Source: Phycomyces blakesleeanus NRRL 1555(-) (Eukaryota; Mucoromycota; Mucoromycetes; Mucorales; Phycomycetaceae). Taken from it: DNA of 64,000 nt. The position numbers were made by a program, and so were the translations under genes. Positions within the stretch are counted from its first letter, which is position 1. Each line of letters begins with the position of its first letter. Under the pieces are notes generated by a model. It saw nothing but the letters and a program-made list of their open reading frames with translations, did not search any database and had not been told where the DNA came from. This document shows, one piece after another, positions 23,333 to 36,629 of this stretch. The stretch lies in NCBI RefSeq assembly GCF_001638985.1, contig NW_017265153.1, positions 555,776 through 619,775 of the forward strand. Direction: 5' to 3'.

Positions 23333-24364
23333 CAATAGCGTAGGAAATATAGCTTATCCACTGTTGCGCTCTTTCGAAAATGTTCATTCGATGTCTAAAA
23401 GGTGAAGCAAAGCAAAGTAAAAACCCAGAAAAAAATTTCAGAGGTCAACCAAAAAAAAAAAGAAAAAAAAAATGCAAAAAAAAGGCGAAAAATAAAATGA
23501 AAAATAAAATGAAAAATAAAATAAAGCATTGGATGTGTAAATAATAAAGGCAGTAAAAGAGCCAAAAATAGAGAGCGAAACAGAGAAACAGTGAATTACT
23601 TCATACTCAATTCATTTCAACACATACACAATAGAATAAAATACAATACATACATATCTAAGTATATATTAAAAGCATTTCTTTGTTGAACGTTCGAATG
23701 GCTAACTGAATAACTGAATAACTGATTGCTTGTAAAAATAAAATAAAATCATACTATGTACGCATATTTCTGTACGTGTTTATAAATGTGTGTGTGTGCG
23801 TTTGTCTATCAGCTAAATTTTTCACTTTTAATAGCTACAATAAATACACAGACCTATTACACTACAAAATACATTACACTATTTCTATTAGATTACCTTA
23901 CATTTTACACATGACATTTATAACATTTTCCTTTTCTTTTTCATTGGTTTAATTCACAAAACAATTTATATACATAAATTATTATTATTTTATTATTGGT
24001 GTTCTTATTAATTACAATACCTAATATTCTAAAAGATTAAAATATATACGACATAGAAAAAAGAAAACAAATTTATAATATTTTTATATACTAACATTAG
24101 ACATACGAGATAAGCTAAAGACGCACACACACACAGACACACAGACACACACACACACCGGACCATTATTATATAATCGAAGCGCATAGTATCTTAAAAC
24201 AATAAAATAAAATAAAATAAAATATATTGAGTTTAATAGTCCGACAGAAATTTATATAAAAAAAAACATTTGAGTGGCTTGGAGGTGTAAAGAACAAAGA
24301 TCACATAAAAGGGATTGAATTTGTAGATCCAGTATTTCTCTTTCCTTTTCATTAATTATTCAAA
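23333..24364. other. divergent promoter region, kinase/RPS4
   Basis: Shared 5' region of the kinase (-) and RPS4 (+). Very A/T-rich with AAAATAAAATG repeats (about 23495-23525), an AC microsatellite at 24124-24158 and AAATA runs near 24200. No coding potential seen. Confidence 0.5.
24124..24158. repeat. AC microsatellite
   Basis: Imperfect CA/ACAG dinucleotide run between the kinase and RPS4 genes. Confidence 0.8.
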
Positions 24365-25665
24365 ATGGTGAGTAAACTCAAACCGAATCCACTCAAATCC
24401 AATCCATCCATCTAATAATCAATCATATTCTTTTAGGGTCGCGGTCCTAAGAAGCACATGAAGCGTTTGAACGCCCCCAAGCACTGGATGCTTGACAAGC
24501 TTTTGGGTAAGCACATAACTTCATAACAAAAATTGTATATGTATATAGATGTATGTATAGATGTGTATTGTACAAACAAACACATCTTTAAAAAAAAGGA
24601 GCGAATATATTATATGATGAATTTAAACAAAAGCAAAAGTCAAGCTCAACAATCCGATCTTTAATGACGATTCCTTTGTACCTGATTTTATTCACCTTTA
24701 ATACAATATGCATCTATACATATATTTACATATATACATATACACAGCCAAATCACTTGTACTCGATCAATTGTCTAATTATTGTTTTTACAATTTGTTC
24801 CTAACCAGGCTCCTACGCCCCTAAGCCTAGCTCCGGTCCCCACAAGACTCGCGAGTGTTTGCCTCTCATTGTCTTCATCCGTAACAGACTCAAGTACGCC
24901 TTGAACGGTCGTGAAGTCCAGTCCATCTTGATGCAGCGCCTCGTTAAGGTCGACGGTAAGGTCCGTACCGACTCTACATTCCCTGCTGGTTTCATGGGTA
25001 AGTGATAATAAAATTGCTTTTGCAATTGTGGGTTTGGGTATTTTGGAATATATATATGAGCGTGTGATTGATGGCGAGAGCTTTGGCGAATCCCGGATTT
25101 TTCTTTTTCCTTTTCCTATTGGTGGATTCTGACAGATGTCATTTCCATTGAGAAGACTGGTGAGAACTTCCGTCTCGTCTATGACGTTAAAGGTCGCTTC
25201 GCCATCCACCGCATCACCGAGGAGGAAGCCAAGTACAAGCTCTGCAAGATCAAGAAGGTTCTTGTTGGTGCCAAGGGTATCCCCTACGTCGTAACCCACG
25301 ATGGACGCACCATCCGTTACCCCGATCCCTCCATCAAGGCCAACGATACCGTCCGCTTCAACATCGAGGAGAACAAGATCGCTGACTTTGTCAAGTTCGA
25401 AACCGGTAACGTCGTCTTGGTTACTGGTGGTCGTAACATTGGTCGTGCTGGTGTTATCGTTCACCGTGAGCGTCACGTTGGTGGTTTTGAGATTGTCCAC
25501 ATCAAGGATTCCCTTGACCGTGTCTTCGCTACCCGTATCTCCAACGTTTTCGTTATCGGTCAGGGCTCCAAGCCCTGGATCTCTCTCCCCAAGGGTAAGG
25601 GTATCAAGCTTACCATCACTGAGGAGCGTGATCGTCGCAGAGCTGCCGCCGCTGCCGCCAACTAA
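24365..25665 (+). CDS. RPS4: 40S ribosomal protein S4 (eS4)
   Basis: Exons 24365-24367 (only the ATG), 24437-24506, 24809-24997 and 25136-25665 give 263 aa, the exact eukaryotic S4e length. The sequence follows human RPS4 throughout: [93 protein letters not shown]. Structural protein of the small ribosomal subunit, with S4 and KOW RNA-binding segments. Codons end mostly in C, typical of very highly expressed genes and unlike most neighbours. The start codon is alone in exon 1, a common feature of ribosomal-protein genes. Confidence 0.98.
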
Positions 25666-26040
25666 ACAATTTTTTTTTCTAACCCATTCAATATATTATG
25701 TGTAAAATAAACGTGATCTTTGAATGGATTCATTACTGTACATATAATTTTCATCCATCTATTCTTTCATACTTTAACTATATATCAAAAGATATATATG
25801 TTTATATACTTAATAATTTATATCAAAATTTAAACCAAAAACTATTACAACTGATATGTGGGTGTGCTTTAATTTTTTTTATGCTTTGCTACCTACACAA
25901 ATTACTACTCCTATTATAACCAATACTATACCAAGCCAGGCATCTTTAAAGAAATATATAAATATTGAACAAAAAATATGAAACATTAAAGAAACGTTAA
26001 TCTCTTCTTCCCTGCCTTTAAAAGGATGTTCTTTTCAGAG
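25666..26040. other. convergent intergenic DNA
   Basis: 3' flanks of RPS4 and the TMEM234-like gene. AT-rich; no gene seen. Confidence 0.5.
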
Positions 26041-26681
<641 letters not shown>

Positions 26682-26867
26682 TGAAGAAATTAAGAATGAG
26701 ACAGAAAGAGAGATAGGAAGAGAAAATAAAAATAAAATAAAAAGAGAGCTAATGGTCTGTGTGACGTATAAAAAGGTATATTTAATTGAGTAAAGGAATT
26801 GTTATTGCTTCTTTTCTTCCACTTTCTTATTTCTCAGATTTGAAGAATAACCAAAATAAATAAATAA
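26682..26867. promoter_or_regulatory. short bidirectional promoter region
   Basis: 186 bp between divergent start codons (26681 minus, 26868 plus). Contains purine-rich repeats and ACGTATAAAAAGG (about 26763-26775), which may act as a TATA element for the plus gene. This is inferred from position. Confidence 0.4.
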
Positions 26868-27310
26868 ATGGATCAGGGTGTTTCAAACGATACAGAACCA
26901 TTGTTGCCTACACCAGCAAGTCAGACAGTGGTCAAGCAACGTGCCTGGTATTGGCTATGGCTAGTGATTTTGTGGAGAATCTTGATATTTTCTATTACTG
27001 GGTCCTCTAGTGTAGTCGTCACTAGGTTCCTTGTGAGACGTGGATTGGGATTAGAGCGTAAGTAGGATAGGGAAAATAGAATTTTGTAAAGGTAACAAAG
27101 ATTGTGGCTCTGTTTATAGCTCCCTATTGGTTTTACTATGCCGTATTCTTTATACTCGAGTTACTGGTATATACAGTGATGATTGTTCTAATTGGTTCCT
27201 GCCTTGGCCAGTGGCGCTTCTTTTGCACAGTTGCTTTTCGAATGTGGTATTATGTCTTGCCTCCTTCTCTACGTCACAGAATACATTCTAAACTACACCC
27301 ATCTACTTGA
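26868..27310 (+). CDS. small membrane protein, DUF6787-like
   Basis: Exons 26868-27057 and 27120-27310, about 126 aa. Two hydrophobic helices (YWLWLVILWRILIFSITG and YWFYYAVFFILELLVYTVMIV) are separated by a basic loop FLVRRGLGLE. The C-terminal block GQWRFFCTVAFRMWYYVLPPS resembles DUF6787-type small membrane proteins. The N-terminus has EPLLPTP, an acidic dileucine-like sorting signal. Function unknown. Confidence 0.75.
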
Positions 27311-27757
27311 ACATTATAATACCTACTGATTGACAAACACTTGTACTCAATCAGAAAAATAATAACAACAAAACACACCCCACTCTGTAAATAACTAAAT
27401 GATTAAACAAATATAATAAATCTTGCAATATAACATTTATATATATGTGTGCTGCTCGCCAGCGTATGCGGTACAATGTGTCATATTTATAAAGCATTTT
27501 TTATCAATTATCTGGTTGAATTAACTTGATGTATAGCCGCATATATTGACGAACAGAACTAGCCTAGGGATATCGAATAAATAAAGACGAAGATAGGGGA
27601 AAGACGAAAAAGTATTTGCAGAAAAAAGTGGTCTCATTGAAGCTTATTTACGTGGGCATAACACATTTTGCCCCATGGGAATCGACCTGGAGAGTGATTG
27701 AAAGGGATCTATATATATATATATGCATGCATTTAATATCCTGAATCTTCAAGAGCC
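27311..27757. other. intergenic DNA
   Basis: 3' flank of the small membrane protein gene and start of a transposon-relic region. TA microsatellite at 27711-27723. Nothing else recognised. Confidence 0.4.
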
Positions 27758-28561
27758 TTGGAAGTGGATGCCTCCCATTCGCAATCGCATAACAGTACTA
27801 GTGAGGATAGCGGAAATCGTGGAAATTACGATAAAAATAAGGGCTATAACGACAATAGCAAGAATAACAGTGGAAACAACAAGTTCAGCATTGACAAGGG
27901 CAGCAATGAGAATGATGTCAACAGTGATGATAAAGCAAGTTACTATGTAAATGTTAGACATAAGAGAGACCACTGCGGTGAAGTTATGGCTTTTTTCAAG
28001 GATAGTTTATTGCTCATGTTAAAATCGCTCATGAGTCTTGAAGATCCCCATAATGATAATTGCTATATTCAAGAATTTGTTACAATGAAATGGCAATTTG
28101 AATTGATGAAGACTATTTTCCTGCCACTTGAATCCTGCTGCACGATAAGCCAATTTAAGTATTGGAACAGTCGAGCTGGAATAAGGGGTACTACAAAAAA
28201 AACATACAATCAATGGCGTCAAGGTTTCTGGGTGCGATTTATTGTTTGTTAAATTACAATATTGAGGTAGGGCAATAATGTCATTATCAAACTAAAACAC
28301 GTGTATTTCTGTAGCACTCCTGGCAGGCAACTGTAATTCGATTTCAGCATGTTGGTCCCATTTACAACAAACACGAAAAACCCCGGTGTTATGATAATTG
28401 GATATGCAAGGAAATCTCCCACCAACGAAACAAAGCATCAAGAGTCCGTCTCCTACAAATTATGATCGATAAACTATATCTTAATGGCAAATGCGAGGAG
28501 GTGTTTATTAGTTCTTGCTATTTGGCGTTTGAGCAACAATCATTTGGGGTATCGCATGGCT
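27758..28561 (+). pseudogene. low-complexity ORF and open exon, probable transposon accessory relic
   Basis: An Asn/Ser/Asp-rich ORF (27758-28252, starting MEVDASHSQSHNS) is followed, after a possible GT-AG intron (about 28232-28314), by an open stretch HSWQATVIRFQHVGPIYNKH to SFGVSHG and a stop at 28559-28561. No family is recognised. It lies directly 5' of a decayed Harbinger-like transposase on the same strand, so it may be that element's companion gene. The splice is tentative. Confidence 0.35.
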
Positions 28562-28719
28562 GAGAAGCTGCTTGTTACCAGCCAGGCATCATGCCACCAG
28601 CTTACCATGCGGTTCCTAGATGCTATGAGCTTTTCTCATCTGAAGAACACTAGCAGGTAGCAATAGGCGGATGAGAAGTATAGAGAGCTTATGGTATGGT
28701 TTGTAGTTCCTTAAAAAAC

Positions 28720-29683
28720 AAGATAACCTCATTTGAAAGAGTGTATTGAAACAATTAATGACAAGATGATAGTTGTTCAAACCCCATCAGACTTTGACTG
28801 TAGCTGCGTTGGTAGGCATGGTCAACCATTAATTTCGTTGATAGCTGTATGTGATAACAGAATGAGGTTAACCAATACTAGAACTTGAATGCCAGGCATA
28901 AGGTTATCTTACAGTATATTTATTTAAAAGATAGCTTACTGTAATATATTATAATTAGGAAGCCAGCATGATGCACATGTGTTTAAATCAAGTAATTTCT
29001 ACGCAGATATCATTCATGTACAGAAATTAAATTTCCTGTCGAGTCATCCTACCTAGTTTGAGGTACCTCTATGCTACTGTTTTAATATTGTATAGTGTTA
29101 GTAAATTGATGATTTTGCTATCATTAGTATTATTATTTCTTACATTAAACTTGGTTTATCCCCTCATAAAGAAGGTCTTGATTCCTTTTCAGACTTCTGC
29201 TCGAATCACAGAAAGCTAGACAAATTAAAACACCATTCATTTACCTAGCAGATTCATCATAGACATACAATTAGCTAGCTCGTAGCCATATGATGGTTTA
29301 TTTACAAGCATTTGGACGTTCTTGCAGAGGAATTAATGATGAAAGTAGTCATGGTGTGCTATATCTTGCACAATCTATACATCGGCTTTGGTGACTTGAA
29401 AATCTACTTGCAAAGGCTAGTAAGACATAATAGTGATGCTTTCAAAACAGAGCAAACCCCATTAGATTGGTATAACCGTGCCAACGATGTTGATAATGGT
29501 CCTTTGGCTGTTGAAGATGTACCTCGTGTTCCTGAAAGATCTCATTCGCACCTTCTCCCAAAATCCTCATCCTGGCATGGCCAACGTCACGACAAATGCT
29601 TAAAAGCAAGACTTTCTAGGGATGGAAGAGTTAGACGAGATGAAGTTAGCCTATCTCTCCCAATACCACCCACAAATAAATAA
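28720..29683 (+). pseudogene. decayed PIF/Harbinger-type (DDE_Tnp_4) transposase
   Basis: Conceptual reading of the plus strand gives FDCSCVGRHGQPLISLIAVCDNRM (about 28791-28864), then MPG and, after a roughly 60-nt insertion with inverted TTACAGTA/TACTGTAA arms, SQHDAHVFKSSNFYADIIH. These match the Harbinger catalytic pattern in which D..H..G..S...QAVCD.. precedes PGS.HD..VF. Further on, 29312-29683 is open and contains VVMVCYILHNLYIGFGD, the typical C-terminal CCxLHN(I/L) block. Stops and frame changes interrupt it, so no functional protein is possible. Confidence 0.55.
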
Positions 29684-29689
29684 GTGTTT

Positions 29690-30172
29690 TGGTTTTTATA
29701 AAGTAACTTGAATTTTATTGCATAATAATATTAAAATGAAATAAAAAAGAGAGAAGATACGTAAGCATTTTCTTAAAGCAAATATAATTCTCCTCATAAG
29801 ATGTATGCAACGAAAAAGGTTCCTTAATATTACATCTTGTTGACAGATCAAGGTATTGTCTTTTGACATTTCTGTCAACCTCAGCCATTCTCTATCGACT
29901 GGCCATTTCCAGAATATAGACCCCAGTGCGGGAGAATCTATTGTGATCAACAGTTGATTTGATATTCAATCGGTAAAGGTAGCGCTGTTCAGATGTATCA
30001 GCTATAGACCAAACATAGTTTGTTTTGAGTTTGCTAACTCCTAAAGCAATTCTATCGAAATTTGCTTCGATAAATTTCTTATGTCTGATATAATTGTTAC
30101 CAAATATCTACTGCAAATACAAATCAATTTTCCTGCTGCTTTTTGGCGTTGGTACTGGTTTTAATGCTAGTA
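29690..30172. other. intergenic/relic DNA
   Basis: AT-rich; no gene or repeat recognised with confidence. Confidence 0.4.
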
Positions 30173-30174
30173 TA

Positions 30175-30536
30175 CAGTCAAAGCTCGATATAGTGATATG
30201 GATGGTGGACAGAAATTTTATCACTATCACTATATCGAGCGTGTTTTTTTCTTACTCCGCACATTATTTAGTGATATTTCTAATGCCGCTGTGAGTGACT
30301 ACTGTTTTCTAATAGGATTTATAGTATTTTGTCTAAGAAACTGGGCTTGCTTTAAAATGCTAAATAAAATATATACTACATTTATTTTTTTATAGTACAA
30401 AAATAAACTCAGAGCTCGATATAGTGATACTGGTGGATTCAAATTTTATCACTATCACTATATCGAAAAATAGTGATAATAAGCAGGCACGGGCCCAAAT
30501 TTTCCAAAAAATTATCACTATATCGAGCTTTGACTG
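30175..30536. mobile_element. 362-bp Tc1/mariner-like MITE
   Basis: Terminal inverted repeats CAGTCAAAGCTCGATATAGT (30175-30194 and inverse at 30517-30536) are perfect for at least 20 bp, and the element is flanked on both sides by TA, the Tc1/mariner target site. Two further internal copies of the repeat core (AGCTCGATATAGTGATA at about 30413-30429, and inverted TATCACTATATCGA at about 30224 and 30454) make four related arms. It has no coding capacity. Confidence 0.85.
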
Positions 30537-30539
30537 TAA

Positions 30540-32700
30540 AAGCTGGTGTTGAGGCAATAGCGGCTGATCTTTGAGTATATCTAGGTAAAGCTAGCGATAA
30601 ACTAACACCAAGATGGGATGTAGTTGTGAACATCCTTTCTGAAAATGAATTGTGCGTAGCAGAAAGTGTCTCTACATATGTGGCATCATATGTATTTCCA
30701 TCTTTTTGGCGAATGTAAATAGTGGTATCGAAATTACACCGTTTCTAACCAAAGACGATTCACCAACAATCTCCTTGCCAGAAAGAAAAGTTGCTGGATG
30801 CAACAGTCTTCATGCCTTCATAAAATTCAAACTGTCTCTCAGGTAGGTGCCCACCAGACCCAGTTATTCCACATAACTGACTACTTCTCTGAAGTCTCAC
30901 GTCCAATTCTGGAATTTTCCTTTCACATATCCCACACCTCTCTAATTTTGAGCAAATCTTTCGCCATCAAGACTTTCTGCAAACTTAACAGCTTCATGTT
31001 CGACAACGAAGTGTCTGTGAAAAGCTTCCCACAAAACTCTCTTTCCGTGGAAATCACTTTTTCTGTGCTCATTATAATTTTTTTTTCTAGTATGCATCTC
31101 AAAATCACTCCAGTCAATGTATTATCCCATTCACCTCGACGACCCAAGACTTGAAGATATACCCATTCTTGCTTTATTAGCCCAGAACATTACTGTTATT
31201 ATATCCCTCTTCGCGAAGAGCTTGTTGCTCGTGTGGAAGAGGTTTTAAACTATTGCTAATTAAGTGAAAACGATTTTTTCTTAAATTCCATAGCTCATCT
31301 TATTGACTTGTGTAGTTGTAGTGGTAAAAGGAAAGGAAGTGGAAGTAAAAAAGAAAAAGAAATAATCCATTAAAACAATTATTGTCATGAAAAGCAGCTG
31401 TGTAACTATGACTGTTTAGTATGCTGTATATGGGACGTTATTTCCCATTCTACTTAAAATCTTGTACATTTCAAAGATGTATTTTTACCTACGAAATACA
31501 TTCGCTTTTTATCATTTTGGAAATTGCATGTTACATAATTACCATATAAATCAATTCCCTGCGTGTAACGCAAAAACATTAAGCCAGTGGAACTCCAAGA
31601 CATTATTCTAGATACAAGAAGAGCGTCTTTACTCTATAAGTCAATCGAAGTATTATAAGCAGCATTATTATGAGCGGTATTTTGAAACCAAATAATTTTG
31701 CTCTATAAAACAGTAGAAGCTTGCCGAACATGCAAAGATGCGTTAAAGAACATTTCTTGCAATTCTACAAAAATGTTTTTGCTGTTAAGAAATTTACCTA
31801 TTGGCTCTAATAAGATTGATTCCGTGCCTCAGGAGGCGGTCCTGTCAAAATAGAAAAAAACCTGACATATGTATATATGCGCAAATACCATATAAATTGA
31901 ATGTGAGGATGTTAAAATATGCTATCAGATTGTATTACTACAAAATTTATAGAAAGCTATTAGCGAATACAAGATAACCCAACATTGCCATTCAAAATCT
32001 CTGGAACCGAGACTTTAATGCCTATACATAAATACAGTCAGCTATATAATTAAAAGCCGTTAGTTATTTGCAAGTACTTTATATATATATATATTACTAT
32101 CTTGATTGATGTAAAGCCAGCAAGTTAATGCTCGATTTTCAAAAGAATTTTTTTAAAGATATCTCGAAAGGGGAAGTGGTTGTTGATTTGGTAATTGAGT
32201 TTTTGTGTGAATCAATTGAGTAGATTTAATTGGGTGCTTACTCAGTATAAAAAAATACTATTGGGAAAATAAGTCAATTAATCCATTAATTAATTAAGTT
32301 ATTTATTTACTTATTTTTGGACTGAACGAATATTTTATGACAATACAATACTTAGTACTTTTATCTTTATTAATCATTCAACTCCTCCTCCTCCTCCTCT
32401 TCTTCTTCTTCACTTTCTAGGAAGCTACTAACAGCTTACATGATATAAAATCTTGATTATCCTCTTAAAAGTTCATTTTGTTTTGTATTATACAGAATAT
32501 GTATGAGTGGGTGTGGGTTCGTGTTTTCTTGTACTTGTACTTGCTTCTGTGTATATGTGTGGGTGGGGCGTAATTCGTATGTTTATAAAATGAGATGCTT
32601 ATGTGCGTTTATTGATTTATTTATTTTTTGGAATTAAATTATTATATTTATTTTTTAATTATGATACAAAATCACCCAATGCTAATTAACCATTACAATT
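30540..32700. other. gene-poor region with short relic frames
   Basis: Short open frames (30652-30846, 30798-31154) have no recognisable domain. The sequence either side of the MITE may once have been one reading frame. TA microsatellite at about 32081-32093. A CTCCTC/TTCTTC pyrimidine run lies at 32381-32413. Confidence 0.4.
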
Positions 32701-33666
32701 CTAGTTTGAGTCATGGCGCCTGTTGAATCTTCTCGGATCTTCTTCTAATGGTTGATCTGATGATCCACTACTGGTGGACATTGCGTCCTGCATGTCAGTA
32801 GTTTGTCCATCATCATGAGCTCTGAGAATATGATAAACCAGACCTTCGCGTGTGGCATAGTGTCTTGGGTGAATGCAGTGTTGGAACATACAACGGTATG
32901 GCTCTTCTCCATGATGATCTTCGGTGAGGTGCTTAATTACGTTTGTTTTTCGATTGAATGTCTGGTGACAGGCAGGGCACTGAAGTGGAGGATATGCTGC
33001 ATTAAGGGCGTCTTCTGAATTTTGGGAGAGAATTATTTTTTTGGATCCTCTGGGTGCTCTTGTAGAGAAAACAAGATGAGGTTTGAATGGCGGTGGTGGA
33101 GACAAGGATGCAACAGTGTAGGTAGGTGTGTGTGTAGGCGTAGGCTTAGGTGTGGATTTAGGAGTAGGAGTAGGAGTTGGTGTAGGAGTTGGTGTAGATT
33201 TAGGTGTGGATTTAGGTGTTGGTGTTGGTGCAGATGCAGATGCTGAAGTTAAAGATGTTGATTTGGTTGATGATGGAGGAATTGGTAAGGTGAAGTTGAG
33301 ACAAACAGAGTGCGCATGAGAAAGATGAAAACGAAGAGCACCTCGGGAACCAAAGCGCATGTCGCAATGTGGGTGGAGACATAGGAAACGAGGGGTTGAA
33401 GGGTGGTGTATGCGGAAATGAATAGAGGAGTCACGACGACTAGGAGATACAAAGTCGCAGGCAGTACACAGGAGAGGAGGGTAGGTTGCGTCGATGAGTG
33501 ACAGGAGAGAGCCGTACCGGTTCTCTACTATGGCCGATCCGGAAGAAGACGGCCGATGTGGGACCGGTTTAAGTGAAAGGTGGTCTTTTACAGCAGACGC
33601 CTTTCGACGTCCTCGCTTTGCTTTTGTTTTATTTTCTTCGTTTGGTGGTCGAACAGCCTTTGTCAT
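32701..33666 (-). CDS. C2H2 zinc-finger protein with Pro-Thr repeat linker
   Basis: Single exon, 321 aa from ATG 33666 (the longer frame from 33699 starts upstream of any good context). N-terminal basic region KAKRGRRK, a finger-like CTACDFVSPSRRDSSIHFRIHH, a second CLHPHCDMRFGSRGALRFHLSHAH, then a (PTPTPKST)n linker at about residues 145-190. A C-terminal pair follows: CPACHQTFNRKTNVIKHLTEDHH and CMFQHCIHPRHYATREGLVYHILRAH. The Cys and His spacing fits DNA-binding C2H2 fingers, so a nuclear transcription factor is likely. The C-terminus is acidic and Ser-rich. No target can be inferred. Confidence 0.85.
   Translation of the reverse strand: MTKAVRPPNEENKTKAKRGRRKASAVKDHLSLKPVPHRPSSSGSAIVENRYGSLLSLIDATYPPLLCTACDFVSPSRRDSSIHFRIHHPSTPRFLCLHPHCDMRFGSRGALRFHLSHAHSVCLNFTLPIPPSSTKSTSLTSASASAPTPTPKSTPKSTPTPTPTPTPTPKSTPKPTPTHTPTYTVASLSPPPPFKPHLVFSTRAPRGSKKIILSQNSEDALNAAYPPLQCPACHQTFNRKTNVIKHLTEDHHGEEPYRCMFQHCIHPRHYATREGLVYHILRAHDDGQTTDMQDAMSTSSGSSDQPLEEDPRRFNRRHDSN
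33131..33232. repeat. imperfect hexanucleotide repeat coding the Pro-Thr linker
   Basis: GTAGGA/GTTGGT/GGTGTA-type units repeated on the plus strand; they encode PTPTPKSTPK on the minus strand of the zinc-finger gene. Confidence 0.8.
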
Positions 33667-33880
33667 GACGCTAATGAGCAACAACAGCAGCAGCAACAAA
33701 AAAAACTTTGGCTAAAAAAATCAAATCAAATCAAATTAAATTAAATCAAATCGAATCAAATCAAAATAACATAAAATAAAATGATAATAAAAAAAATAAG
33801 TAATAAAAAAATAAATAATAAATAATAAATAATAAATAATTCAATAATTAAATAAATAATAATAATAATTTGTGGACGTA

Positions 33881-33911
<31 letters not shown>

Positions 33912-34303
33912 CAGCATCAGGAACAAAATGTGACTTTTTTTTAGAAAAAAAAAGAGAATGTGAAAAAAAATACACCTTTAAGAAGAGATACACTTCCCCT
34001 AACAAAGAAATATCATCTTGTATACATGTTAAAGAAGTCAATGACTGAGTTGAATTATTGGTCTGTGTGCGGACCAATTACATTTGCCGTATAGCACCCA
34101 AAACTAGCAGGCCAATTGTTGGTTTTATTTTACTTTATTTTTTTTTGAATATAAATAGAGCTTTGGTTTGTTCCAGAAGTTAAGGGTTCTACCCTCTTAT
34201 CTCCTCCAATTCAAATCTCATACCTTTCTCTTCCGCTTCCTCTTTCTTCTGTTCCCCTTCCATTTCCTTTTCTGTCCATTTAAATAGCAAGCAAAAGAAA
34301 GAA
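33667..34303. other. divergent intergenic DNA with simple repeats
   Basis: AAATC/AAATT pentamer repeats (about 33720-33765), AATAA repeats (to about 33870) and a poly-A run of about 28 nt (33884-33911) upstream of the zinc-finger gene. The downstream half holds the pyrimidine-rich 5' flank of the small plus-strand gene. Confidence 0.6.
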
Positions 34304-34702
34304 ATGTTCTCGAGAACCAGGCCAAAAATAGCATTAAATCCACGTCCGTGCCGCCGAATGGCTTCTGTATTGATACAATTGCCACCAATGCCTCTATCAT
34401 GTCAGCCAAGTCTTGACTTGTCCCCCCACATCGTCACACCTGCAGCATCTCCGCTCACCACCCCTTCTAACAACTACTTTCACTCCTCCAACATTCCACA
34501 AAAGTCCAAGGCACGCCTAGCCCTTATTGAACTCCAGCAGGTCCTTAAATCATCCAAAGATATTCTTGCTGTACTCCAGAAGGCCTATGTAAACCATGAA
34601 AAGGACACCGAGGACGTTTTGTTGCTACTCAAAGAACTTCAGAAGAAACAGAAAGCCCTAGAGTCAAATTTGTTAATAGTAAAGCCCAATAAGACAGAAT
34701 AG
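34304..34702 (+). CDS. small protein with C-terminal coiled coil, unknown function
   Basis: Single exon, 132 aa. The N-terminal half is Pro/Ser-rich. The C-terminal half (about residues 68-128) is a Leu/Lys/Glu heptad pattern (SKARLALIELQQVLKSSKDILAVLQKAYVNHEKDTEDVLLL, in pieces) that predicts a coiled coil. I do not recognise a family. The upstream leader is long and pyrimidine-rich, as in other genes here, which supports a real gene. Confidence 0.6.
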   Translation: MFSRTRPKIALNPRPCRRMASVLIQLPPMPLSCQPSLDLSPHIVTPAASPLTTPSNNYFHSSNIPQKSKARLALIELQQVLKSSKDILAVLQKAYVNHEKDTEDVLLLLKELQKKQKALESNLLIVKPNKTE

Positions 34703-35111
34703 AATATAATAGATTTCAATTCAATTCAATTCAATTCAATTTAATAAATGAATTTTTATACAAGATTCCTATTTTGTGTATAAAAGAATCCTATTTTCAT
34801 CCAGATGATCCCAAACTTGCTGAGCCTCAATCATGACACAATCCTAGACACAAAGGAAACCAACCGAAAAGGAGGAGGCTTTTTTTTTCTTTTTCAACAT
34901 CAACGCTAGGGCGGAGTGCAAGCGTGCTTTGAATACCTCGAGCCAAGTCTCCCAATCGTTCTCCCGCGTCACAAGAGGGGACTCTCATCCTTTTGGACAC
35001 CACATCGCCCTTAAATTCTCAGCCCTTGTCTTGGCGTCCTATATCCTTTCTTCTTCTTCTTCTTCTCACTCTTTTCTCCTCTAACCTCTCTAACTTTTAC
35101 ATCTATCTAAC
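34703..35111. promoter_or_regulatory. actin promoter and leader region
   Basis: About 400 bp between the small coiled-coil gene and the actin ATG. The last 80 bp are strongly pyrimidine-rich (TTCTTC/CTCTAACC), typical of highly expressed fungal promoters. A TTCAA repeat (34718-34740) belongs to the preceding gene's 3' flank. Confidence 0.45.
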
Positions 35112-36562
<1,451 letters not shown>

Positions 36563-36629
36563 GTGTACAGTGTTTTTTATATATCACAGCATTTATCTCT
36601 CTAAAATATATATATTTTTCATAAATCAA

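Noticed and set aside
24775..25500. 241-aa minus-strand frame over RPS4
   Set aside because: Arises from the strong codon bias of RPS4; the frame crosses RPS4 introns and has no domain.
33131..33232. CRISPR-like or tandem regulatory array
   Set aside because: The units are contiguous imperfect hexamers inside a coding exon without spacers, in a eukaryotic genome.
33022..33319. Gly/Val/Cys/Arg-rich plus-strand frames
   Set aside because: Antisense translations of the Pro-Thr repeat linker of the zinc-finger gene.
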